DNA of 52,479 nucleotides, from positions 1 through 52,479 of the forward strand of contig JANJSZ010000143.1 of the NCBI GenBank assembly GCA_024711405.1, given 5' to 3'. Positions 8,388-15,828 of the stretch are shown here, one piece after another. The number at the start of each line of letters is the position of its first letter. The stretch's first letter is position 1. The notes beneath the pieces were generated by a model. The model did no database searches. It was not told the origin of the DNA and saw nothing but the letters and a program-made list of their open reading frames with translations. A program made the translations under genes and the position numbers. Source of the DNA: Acidovorax sp. (GTDB lineage: Bacteria > Pseudomonadota > Gammaproteobacteria > Burkholderiales > Burkholderiaceae_C).

Positions 8388-9743
8388 CTATTTGGCGCGC
8401 AGGAGCTCGCCCACTTCGAGCAGCACCAGCTCGTTGTCATCCGCCTTGTTCGGCTCGCGGCTGCTGCTGAACGGCAGGTTGTTGTCGTTGCCCACCACGA
8501 TGTGCGTGCCGTCCACCACGTCCACGTTCTCGATGGTGAAGAACGGGAAGGTCAGCACGCCGTTGTTCAAGGGCTTTTTCGACAGGCGCTGCGGGTCCTG
8601 GATGTTCAGGAGGTCGATGTAGCCCACTTTGCGGATCTCGCCGCCCACGTTGGCGTCCGAGAGCTCGACCTTGTAGACGCGCTTGAACCTGGCCAGGTCA
8701 TGGAAGCAGTCGGTGCGCTTTTGGCCTTCGAGGCAGGCCTTGTCGTCCGTGCCTTCTCCATTGTCGCGCTCGATGATCAGGCCCGTGGTGCCATCGATCA
8801 TGTTGAAGTCGCCTATCGCGTGGTGGTTGGCTTCCATCACGTACTTCCAGTGGCGGCCCGTCCATTGCTCGGCCTTCACGTCGAACTCCAGCACGCGCAG
8901 GTATTGCTTGCCGCCCACGTGTTCGTAGGCCTTGGCCTCATCGTTCCACAGCGCGCCTTCGAGCAGGGCATACAGCTTGCTGCCGTCCTTGGACGCAGCC
9001 ATGCCTTCATAGCCCTTGGAGCGCTTGACCGCGAACGCCGTGGGCTTGGCATCAGGGGCGCCGGGCAGGAGCACGCCGGGCGCATCGGGCGAGCGCACCA
9101 GCTTGCCGTCGACCTGGGTCTCGAACACGGCCAGCACCTTGCCCTGGAGGTCGGCCTTCACCAGGAAGGGGCCAAACTCCTCACCGATCCACAACGCGCC
9201 ACCGGCGAACTGGAAGCTCTCGGGGTCCAGATCGGCACCCGTCAGATAGCGCGGCTTGGTACCTTCGTGGGTGATGCGAAACGGCAGCTTCTTGTCGGGG
9301 TCGTGCAGGAATACCGTTTTCAGGCGGTTGAACTTGCCGCTCTTGAAGTCCACCTGGTAATGGCTCAAGTGCAGCATGAAATCGGGCGAATTGGCCTTGG
9401 AGCCGGCGCCGTTGTCCGTAAGAATCCAGAACGAGCCATCGGCCATGCGCTTGATGCCCGAATGACCCTGCACCGGCTGGCCCTTGAACGGCACCGAAAT
9501 GCCGGTGGGGCGACCGACCGACTTGCCTTCCACGCTGGCCAGCTTCTCAACGCGGGCGCCGGTGGTGAACTTGCCGCTGGTCTGCAGATCCGCCGGCGCG
9601 TCCTTGGGTGCGGCAATCAGCGTCAGGGCAGGCGACACGGCATGGCCCGCCAGCGCAGCCGGGTAGGCCTGCTGGGCCACGGCGGTGGAGGAGGCCGCGC
9701 ACAGCAGGGCGGCGCTGGCGACCAGGGAAGTGATTCGGAGCAT
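8388..9743 (-). CDS. Exported esterase-like/phytase-like beta-propeller protein
   Basis: 451 residues starting at ATG 9743 (MLRITSLVASAALLCAASST) with a Sec signal peptide cut near AVAQQ. The body matches the 'esterase-like activity of phytase' fold: repeated loops such as GHSGIKRMADGSFWILTDNG, IWIGEEFGPFLV-like and LIIERDNGEG. Proteins of this family are exported beta-propellers proposed to hydrolyse phosphate esters; the substrate is uncertain. It is divergent from a UshA-like nucleotidase lipoprotein, with a 711-base gap, so the two may form a phosphate- or nucleotide-scavenging pair. The frame is open 21 codons upstream but that part is not signal-peptide-like. Confidence 0.8.
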   Translation of the reverse strand: MLRITSLVASAALLCAASSTAVAQQAYPAALAGHAVSPALTLIAAPKDAPADLQTSGKFTTGARVEKLASVEGKSVGRPTGISVPFKGQPVQGHSGIKRMADGSFWILTDNGAGSKANSPDFMLHLSHYQVDFKSGKFNRLKTVFLHDPDKKLPFRITHEGTKPRYLTGADLDPESFQFAGGALWIGEEFGPFLVKADLQGKVLAVFETQVDGKLVRSPDAPGVLLPGAPDAKPTAFAVKRSKGYEGMAASKDGSKLYALLEGALWNDEAKAYEHVGGKQYLRVLEFDVKAEQWTGRHWKYVMEANHHAIGDFNMIDGTTGLIIERDNGEGTDDKACLEGQKRTDCFHDLARFKRVYKVELSDANVGGEIRKVGYIDLLNIQDPQRLSKKPLNNGVLTFPFFTIENVDVVDGTHIVVGNDNNLPFSSSREPNKADDNELVLLEVGELLRAK

Positions 9744-9848
9744 GGTGGGTATCGGAGTGGATGAAGCCGCAACGATGCAGGGATAGCATGACTGGCCCGT
9801 GAACACGCCATGACGCTGGCGTTACATCTGCCGCGCAACCGCTGCGCC

Positions 9849-10085
9849 TCAATCCGCCATGGCCCGCGCCATGTACACCGCACCCGCACCATAGCTGGCC
9901 AGGTGGCACGCAAACACCTCGGCGCTCTCGACGAAGCCAGCGCCATCGCAAGCCTGCTGCACGGCCAGAACCTCCTCGAGGTCGTGGTGCGCGAAGGCAC
10001 ACAGGCACACCAGGGGCAAAGGGAGCACACAAGGGGACATCACGGCAGGCTGCAGACCAAAGCCAGGCACCGGATTGTCAGTCAA
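9849..10085 (-). CDS. Small hypothetical protein (doubtful)
   Basis: 78 residues from a TTG at 10085, or 63 from the ATG 15 codons later. Codon use in the second half (many GCC, CTG, GAG, GTG) looks coding. There is no recognised domain, no signal peptide and no clear Shine-Dalgarno. It contains four Cys but no motif. It may be a decayed or lineage-specific small gene, or a chance frame in GC-rich DNA. Confidence 0.25.
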   Translation of the reverse strand: MTDNPVPGFGLQPAVMSPCVLPLPLVCLCAFAHHDLEEVLAVQQACDGAGFVESAEVFACHLASYGAGAVYMARAMAD

Positions 10086-10297
10086 GGTGCGTCAGGCAAG
10101 GAACCGCCCGCTCCTTGCGGGTGCAGCGCGCTGGGTGCGCGGGGATCAGGCGGCCTGCACGGCGGCAGGCAGGCCCCAGGCGCTGGCGGTCACGGTCAGC
10201 ACGGCGGCGATGGTCGCGTTCAGGGGCAGAAGGGAGAGGATCGGCATGGCAACGGCATTCAGGCAACAGAACAATGCCGCAAAGGTAACCGCTGGCT

Positions 10298-10315
10298 GTG
10301 ACGCGGGGATGACAT
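10298..10315 (-). promoter_or_regulatory. Pho-box-like sequence (weak)
   Basis: Read on the minus strand, ATGTCAT-CCCC-GCGTCAC resembles two CTGTCAT half-sites spaced by four bases (6 of 7 and 4 of 7 matches). It lies between the two divergent phosphoesterase genes, where phosphate control would make sense. A single imperfect match in high-GC DNA is weak evidence. Confidence 0.2.
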
Positions 10316-10454
10316 GGTGCGGCGCAAACGATGACAAGCAGCACGCCCCGTGCAAGTGATGCGGGGGTATTGCTGGCGCGTCACACGGCCGTCATGCAAG
10401 GGCAAAACACTGCGCCTTCGTTGTTTCAATTCGTCACATCACGGAAGGCCCACC

Positions 10455-12350
10455 ATGCACCTGCACATCTCGCTTGTATCGCCCCGCCGTCCGCTGGCCC
10501 TGGCCCTGATGGGCGCGCTCTCCCTGGGCCTGGTGGCCTGTGGCGGCAGCGACGATGGCCCCAGCTTCAAGGCCATCGAGCTGAACATTGCCCACATCAA
10601 CGACCACCACTCGCAGCTCGACGCGTTTGCCGCCACCGAACTCACCCTCGACGGCGTGGCCACGCAGGTGGAGCTGGGTGGCTTTGCGCGCCAGACGGCG
10701 CTGTTCAAGTCGCTGGCCGGCACGCCCAACCTGCTCAAGCTGCACGCGGGCGATGCCATCACGGGCTCGCTGTACTACACCTTCTTCAAGGGCAAGGCCG
10801 ATGCGCAGATGATGAACAGCATCTGCTTTGACGCCTTCATTCCGGGCAACCACGAGTTTGACGACGGCGACAGCGTCTTCAAGGGGTTTCTGGATGCACT
10901 GGCCGACCCGGCCAACGGCGGCAACTGCAAGACGCCCACGCTGTCGGCCAACATCGTGCCGCAGACCGGCACGCCCCTGGCTCCGGCGGGCGCCCCTACC
11001 TACCTGCAGCCCTACACCATCAAGAAGATCGATGGCGTGGACGTCGGCATCGTGGGCCTGACCATTGCCGGCAAGACAACCACTTCGTCGCGCCCGCTGG
11101 CCACCACCCAGTTCCTGGATGAAGCCGCCTCGGCGCAAAAGGCGATCGACGAACTCAAGGGGAAGGGCGTGCGCCACATCGTGCTGGTGTCGCACCTGGG
11201 CTACGACAACGACAAGCAGATCGCCACCAAACTGACCGACGTGGACGTGGTCATCGGGGGCGATTCGCACACCCTGCTGGGCGACTTCAAGGCCGTGGGG
11301 GTTGCGTCCGCCACCGGCACCTACCCGACGGTGGTGACCAACAAATCGGGCGAGACGGTGTGTATCGGCCAGGCCTGGGAATACGCCAAGGCCTACGGCC
11401 ACATGAACGTAAAGTTCAACGACAAGGGCAGCGTCGCCAGCTGCGGCGGCAAGACCCAGCTGGTGATTGGCGACCGCTTCAAGCGCAAGGACAGCACCGG
11501 CACCTGGCAACCGCTGGCCGATGCCGATCGCGCCGCGCTGGTCAGCAAGCTGGCGTCCAGCGCCAACGTGAAGGTCGTGACGCCCGACGCCACAGCGACG
11601 CAGACGCTGTCCGTCTACACATCCCAGGTCACGGCGCAGAAGGCCATCACCATCGGCACGGCCAGCGAAGCCCTGTGCCTGATGCGCGTGCCCGGTGGCT
11701 CCAACAGCCGCAACACGGGCGTGGCGGGCTGTGAAACCGCCAACACCCTGGCCCGTGGCAGCGATGCCGCCCAGGTGGTGTCAGAGGCCTTCCTGCGCGC
11801 CAGCAAGCGCGCTGACTTTGCACTGCAAAACGCCGGTGGTGTGCGCACCCCGATTGCCGCCGGCACACTGAGCATGAACACGGCCTTCACCCTGCTGCCG
11901 TTCACCAACGTGCTGGTCGAGATGGACCTCAAGGGCTCCGAAGTGATGGCCGCCCTGGAAGACGGCGTGGCCGCCCATCTGGACGCCACCGTGCCCTCGG
12001 ACGGCGCGCACCCCTACGCCGCCGGCCTGCGCTGGGACCTGGACATGAGCAAGACCAAGGGCCAACGCTTCAGCAACGTGCAGGTGCGCAGCAAGACCAC
12101 GGGTGCCTGGACCGCCATCGACCCCGCCAAGACCTATGTGCTGGTGACCAACGACTTCGTGGCCGCAGGCGGTGACGGCTACGCCACGCTCAAGCCCATC
12201 TACGCCGCAGGCCGTTATGTCAATACCTACCTGCTCTATACGCAGAGCTTTGTGGACTATGTGATCGCCCAGGGCACCATCGCCCGCCCCCAGGCGGCTG
12301 ACTACTCGCACCAGAAGGTCTTCACCAAGGCGGGCGTGGCGCTGCCCTGA
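10455..12350 (+). CDS. UshA-like 5'-nucleotidase / metallophosphoesterase lipoprotein
   Basis: 631 residues. A lipoprotein signal peptide ends in LGLVAC (C29). The N-terminal calcineurin-like metallophosphatase domain shows the dinuclear-metal motifs HINDHHSQ (about 48-54), GDAITGS (about 107), GNHEFDDG (about 134) and a later VIGGDSH. The C-terminal 5'-nucleotidase domain (about 380-600) has the nucleotide-binding GGVRTPI and FVAAGGDGY. Enzymes of this kind release phosphate from nucleotides or UDP-sugars in the periplasm. The start follows GGAAGGCC; the frame is open 35 codons further up but the lipobox spacing fixes the ATG at 10455. Confidence 0.9.
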   Translation: MHLHISLVSPRRPLALALMGALSLGLVACGGSDDGPSFKAIELNIAHINDHHSQLDAFAATELTLDGVATQVELGGFARQTALFKSLAGTPNLLKLHAGDAITGSLYYTFFKGKADAQMMNSICFDAFIPGNHEFDDGDSVFKGFLDALADPANGGNCKTPTLSANIVPQTGTPLAPAGAPTYLQPYTIKKIDGVDVGIVGLTIAGKTTTSSRPLATTQFLDEAASAQKAIDELKGKGVRHIVLVSHLGYDNDKQIATKLTDVDVVIGGDSHTLLGDFKAVGVASATGTYPTVVTNKSGETVCIGQAWEYAKAYGHMNVKFNDKGSVASCGGKTQLVIGDRFKRKDSTGTWQPLADADRAALVSKLASSANVKVVTPDATATQTLSVYTSQVTAQKAITIGTASEALCLMRVPGGSNSRNTGVAGCETANTLARGSDAAQVVSEAFLRASKRADFALQNAGGVRTPIAAGTLSMNTAFTLLPFTNVLVEMDLKGSEVMAALEDGVAAHLDATVPSDGAHPYAAGLRWDLDMSKTKGQRFSNVQVRSKTTGAWTAIDPAKTYVLVTNDFVAAGGDGYATLKPIYAAGRYVNTYLLYTQSFVDYVIAQGTIARPQAADYSHQKVFTKAGVALP

Positions 12351-12438
12351 GGTCGCCCGGTGTGGCGTGCGCGCGCCTGTGGCCCGCCGCGCATGCCACG
12401 CACCGAACCTGCGCCGCAGGCAGCGGGGGCCAGCCACG

Positions 12439-14118
12439 CTACCGCGCCACCGCCAGCCCCGCGCCATGCCCGCGCGTGAAGGCCTCTTCGAACACCGAAT
12501 ACCCCGACCAGTCGCTGTGCGCAAACGCCAGCCGCGCCGTGGTGGGCGTGGGCAGCCACGCAGCTCGCTCACCATTGAACAGCCGATTGCGCTTGCTGGA
12601 CGGGCGCTGCAGGCCAATCTGGCTGAAAAAACCCAGCACACCCGGCGTGGGGATGGCCATGGCATGGCCGTAGCGGGTGATGTCGATGCGCGTGGCGCGG
12701 CGCGGCAGGTCGGGGTGGGGCCCGCTCAAAGCGGCCAGCGCGGCCTGGGCCCAGTGCGTCCAGGGCTGGTTGGCCAGTTGCACGCGGCCCTGCGGCACAT
12801 CGCCCAGGGCCTGGTAGTAGCTGAGCACGGTGGGCCCGGCGAGCACGGCGCGGGGGTCCAGGCGCTGGTGGCCGGCGTCCACATAGCCCAGGCCGCCGGG
12901 GTTGGCATCGCCGTAGAGCACGTTGTCCCACGCGGGCGCGGCGCCGGGGCGGTCGGCCAGCGGTGCGTCGATGTGGATGTTGGCCACCAGCCAGGGCGCC
13001 CACTGCAGGCGCCGCGCGGCCGCGCGCAGGAACGCCGGGGGCTGTTGCACCACGCGCGCGGCCACCATCACCGGCAGCGCCACGATGCAGCGCTGCGCCT
13101 GCCAGCGCTCCACGCTGTCGGTGGCGTGGTTGTAGGCGTCCACCTCCACGCCGTGGCGGCCCTCGGCGATGCGCAGCACGCTGCAGGCGGTGCGCAGCTG
13201 CCCGCCGTCCTGCAGCGGCGCGGCCAGGCGCCGGGTGAGCCAGCCATTGCCCTCGGGCCAGGTGAGCACGCCCTCGCGCTCCTCGGGCGCGGCATCGCCC
13301 GGCGCATGGAAGCCGTGACGGCTGGCGAAGTAGTGGATGCCGGCCCAGGCCGACACGCGCGCGGTACCGGCGCCGTAGTCGTCACGGCAACAGTAGTCGA
13401 GGTACCAGCGCAGGTGCGGGTCGTCCAGGTTCTCGCGGGCCAGCCATTCATCAACAGTAATGGCGTCCAGCGCTTTCTGGACGGGCGCAATAGACCTTTT
13501 GGAGTCAACACTCTTGAGCATGGGCATGGTGAAGCGCGCGGCCTGGCCCAGCGCCTGCACCCGCTCGGCAAAACGCCGGTACTGCGCCAGCGTGGCCACG
13601 CCCACGCCCTGCACGGGCAGCAGGCCCTCTTGCCACTCGCCCTCGAAGAACAGGCGCTCCTGCGGACTGTGGCACAGGTGGCGCTCGTCGTATTGCCAGC
13701 GCCCGGCCACGCGCTGGCGCAGGCCCAGTTCTTCCAGCAGGTCCTGCACCTCGCGCGCATCGTCGCCGGGCACGGGCAGGTAGTGCGCGCCCAGCGGGCA
13801 GGCAATGCCGTTCACCTGGCCGCCGCGGCTGTTACCGCCGGCCTCGTCTTCCAGCTCCAGCAGGGCAAAGTCATCCACCCCCGCCAGCCGCAGCGAGCGC
13901 GCCGCCGCCAGCCCGGCCACGCCACCGCCCGCGATGACGATCTGCGCGCGGCGCACCACGGCGGGCGCGGGCAGCGTGCCGGTGGCCAGCAGGTCGCGCA
14001 GCGCATGGCCGCGCGCCATGTCGATGCCGGTGAAGCCGCCTTCGAGCGTGCGCGGCACCTCATGACAGCCTGCGAGGACGCTGGCTGCGGCGGTGGCAAG
14101 GAAATGGCGGCGCTGCAT
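12439..14118 (-). CDS. FAD-dependent amine-oxidase-like protein with Tat/lipoprotein leader
   Basis: 559 residues. The leader MQRRHFLATAAASVLAGC combines a twin-arginine motif with a lipobox (C18), so it should be exported folded with its FAD and lipid-anchored. The dinucleotide-binding motif IVIAGGGVAGLAAARSL is at about residues 60-76, followed by ELEDEAGGNSRGG (FAD ribose contact), as in flavin amine oxidases; a C-terminal FAD segment (AAWLPTPTTARLAFAHSDWSG) is present. It is the last gene of the minus-strand run and lies 171 bases after the aminopropyltransferase gene, so an exported polyamine-type amine is a reasonable but unproven substrate. A stretch at 13460-13505 (SIAPVQKALDAI) derives from an in-frame dispersed repeat. 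Confidence 0.82.
   Translation of the reverse strand: MQRRHFLATAAASVLAGCHEVPRTLEGGFTGIDMARGHALRDLLATGTLPAPAVVRRAQIVIAGGGVAGLAAARSLRLAGVDDFALLELEDEAGGNSRGGQVNGIACPLGAHYLPVPGDDAREVQDLLEELGLRQRVAGRWQYDERHLCHSPQERLFFEGEWQEGLLPVQGVGVATLAQYRRFAERVQALGQAARFTMPMLKSVDSKRSIAPVQKALDAITVDEWLARENLDDPHLRWYLDYCCRDDYGAGTARVSAWAGIHYFASRHGFHAPGDAAPEEREGVLTWPEGNGWLTRRLAAPLQDGGQLRTACSVLRIAEGRHGVEVDAYNHATDSVERWQAQRCIVALPVMVAARVVQQPPAFLRAAARRLQWAPWLVANIHIDAPLADRPGAAPAWDNVLYGDANPGGLGYVDAGHQRLDPRAVLAGPTVLSYYQALGDVPQGRVQLANQPWTHWAQAALAALSGPHPDLPRRATRIDITRYGHAMAIPTPGVLGFFSQIGLQRPSSKRNRLFNGERAAWLPTPTTARLAFAHSDWSGYSVFEEAFTRGHGAGLAVAR
13462..13505. repeat. Dispersed CAGCGCTT-type repeat inserted in frame in the FAD protein gene
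   Basis: GTCCAG-CGCTTT-CTGGAC hairpin (13465-13482) followed by GGGCGC, same core as the intergenic copies at 8231 and 42076. It encodes the peptide around SIAPVQKALDAI without breaking the frame. Confidence 0.6.
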
Positions 14119-14173
14119 GGTTTCAGAGGCCAACAGGTGGGCTATGGTCAGCAGCCGTCGACACCGGCGCGGC

Positions 14174-14290
14174 CCCAGCCAGGGCTCCCGCGCAAGGGCC
14201 GCCCCGCCGCGCTGGGAGCGTCCCCCCTCCGCGCAGCAAAGCGAAGAAGAGAGGGGGGAAGCGGCGTAGCCGCTCAGGGGGGTGCCTCCT
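14174..14290. repeat. GC-rich intergenic repeat with two inverted repeats
   Basis: Fills the gap between the aminopropyltransferase and FAD genes. CCCCCCTC (14222-14229) pairs with GAGGGGGG (14251-14258), and AGCGGC (14260-14265) with GCCGCT (14269-14274). I recall near-identical elements between genes in Acidovorax-type genomes. It may act as a terminator for the gene ending at 14290. Confidence 0.6.
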
Positions 14291-15828
14291 CAATGCTTTC
14301 CCCACTCGCGCTCGTAGGTATGCACCAGCGCCTGGTTCGACAGCCGGTTCACCTCGGCCGGCACTCGGGCCATGTCGAGCGGAAAGTCGAACAGCAACGG
14401 CAGCGTGCCAGCGCTCAAGAACTGCAGCCCCGCGGGCAGCGCCTCGGGCAGGCGCCAGGGGCGTCGGCTGGCGATGACGAAACCCCACTCGCCAAAGCTG
14501 GGCACATGGGCATGGTAGGGCGCCGTGCGCAGGCCCACCGACTCCATGGTCTGCACCACGGTCCAGAAACTCTGGCGCGCCACCAGGGGCGAAGTGGTCT
14601 GCACCACGGCGTAGCCGCTGGCCGCCAGGCGCTTGTCGAGCAGCGCGTAGAAGCTGTTGGTGTAGAGCTTGCCGATGGAAAAATTGGTGGGATCGGGGAA
14701 ATCCACCACGATCACGTCAAAAGTGTCCGTCCCCTCCTGCAGCCAGCCAAAGGCATCGGTATTGACGATCTTCACCTTGGGGTTTTGCAGCGCGTGGCCG
14801 TTGAGCTGCGCCAGCATGGGGTTGTCGCTGAAGATGCGCGTCATCGCCGGGTCGAGCTCAACCAGCGTGACCGATTCCACCGAGGGGTATTTCAGGATCT
14901 CGCGCACCGCCATGCCGTCGCCGCCGCCCAGCACCGCCACCCGTTGGGGTGCCCCGTGCGCCGCCATGGCCGGGTGCACCAGGGCCTCGTGGTAGCGGTA
15001 TTCGTCGCGCTCGGCAAACTGCAGGTTGCCGTTGAGGAACAGCCGGTGCCCCGTGCGCCCCCGCGTGACCACGATGCGCTGGTAGGGCGATGCGGTGCTG
15101 AACACGATGCGGTCCTGGTAGAACTTGTCCTCGGCAAAGCTGGTGATGTGCTCGGCCCCTGCCAGGGCCGCCAGCAGGATGCCCAGCACCATCGCGCAGG
15201 CCGCCACATGCGCCTTCAGGCGCCGCAGCTCGTGCCGGAACAGCCACACGGCCCACAGCGCCACCAGTGCATTCATCAAGCCAAACAGCAGCCCCGTGCG
15301 GATCAGCCCCAACTGCGGCACCAGCAGCAGCGGGAACGCCAGCGACACGGCCAGCGCGCCCAGATAGTCGAAGGTCAGCACCTGCGAGACCAGGTCTTTC
15401 AGCGCCACGTTGCGCTTCAAGATGCGCATGACCAGCGGAATCTCCAGCCCCACCAGCGTGCCCACCATGAACACCATGCCGTACAGCAGCAAGCGAAAGG
15501 CGCCCGGCGTGTAGGCGTTGGCCAGGAACAGCGTGGCCGGCAGCGCCCCGCCCATCAGCGCCACCAGCAGCTCGATGCGCAGGAAATGCGCGGGCAGTTG
15601 CCGCTCGAAATACCGCGACAGCCAGGAGCCCACGCCCATGGCAAACAGGTAGGTGCCGATGATGGTGCTGAACTGCAGCACCGAGTCGCCCAGCAGGTAC
15701 GACGCCAGCGCGCCCGCCGCCAGCTCGTACAGCAGGCCGCAGGCGGCCACCACGAACACGCTGATGAGCAGGGCGACTTCGATGGGGCGGGGGCCTGGGG
15801 CAGCGGCAGGCGCTTCGGAAGGCGTCAT
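14290..15828 (-). CDS. Membrane-anchored aminopropyltransferase (spermidine synthase-like)
   Basis: 512 residues. The N-terminal half (about 15-235) has seven or so hydrophobic helices; the C-terminal half is a spermidine/spermine synthase fold with LFLNGNLQF-ERDEYRYHE, the SAM-site VAVLGGGDGMAVREIL, VELDPAM and the catalytic-loop VVDFPDPTN. Family members transfer an aminopropyl group from decarboxylated SAM to an amine. The membrane fusion suggests a substrate at or near the membrane. ATG 15828 overlaps the stop of the upstream restriction helicase gene by ATGA, so translation is coupled. No SAM decarboxylase (speD) is seen in the window. Fold assignment is firm; substrate is unknown. Confidence 0.88.
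   Translation of the reverse strand: MTPSEAPAAAPGPRPIEVALLISVFVVAACGLLYELAAGALASYLLGDSVLQFSTIIGTYLFAMGVGSWLSRYFERQLPAHFLRIELLVALMGGALPATLFLANAYTPGAFRLLLYGMVFMVGTLVGLEIPLVMRILKRNVALKDLVSQVLTFDYLGALAVSLAFPLLLVPQLGLIRTGLLFGLMNALVALWAVWLFRHELRRLKAHVAACAMVLGILLAALAGAEHITSFAEDKFYQDRIVFSTASPYQRIVVTRGRTGHRLFLNGNLQFAERDEYRYHEALVHPAMAAHGAPQRVAVLGGGDGMAVREILKYPSVESVTLVELDPAMTRIFSDNPMLAQLNGHALQNPKVKIVNTDAFGWLQEGTDTFDVIVVDFPDPTNFSIGKLYTNSFYALLDKRLAASGYAVVQTTSPLVARQSFWTVVQTMESVGLRTAPYHAHVPSFGEWGFVIASRRPWRLPEALPAGLQFLSAGTLPLLFDFPLDMARVPAEVNRLSNQALVHTYEREWGKH

Larger units (their letters stand above)
9744..10454. other. Long intergenic region between two divergent exported phosphoesterases
   Basis: 711 bases. 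It holds one weak minus-strand reading frame (9849-10085), a possible Pho-box-like pair near 10298-10315 and a second very short minus-strand frame with a hydrophobic end (10146-10355), which I do not consider a gene. No RNA gene was recognised. Confidence 0.4.

Noticed and set aside
8019-9764. Plus-strand open frame of about 581 codons over the phytase-like gene
   Set aside because: Antisense to a gene with signal peptide and family motifs; translation shows only biased composition.
10146-10355. 69-codon minus-strand frame with hydrophobic C-terminal part
   Set aside because: No Shine-Dalgarno, poor codon use in the first half, no family likeness.
10434-11510. Minus-strand open frame opposite the UshA-like gene
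   Set aside because: Overlaps the nucleotidase catalytic domain on the other strand; no start signal or domain.
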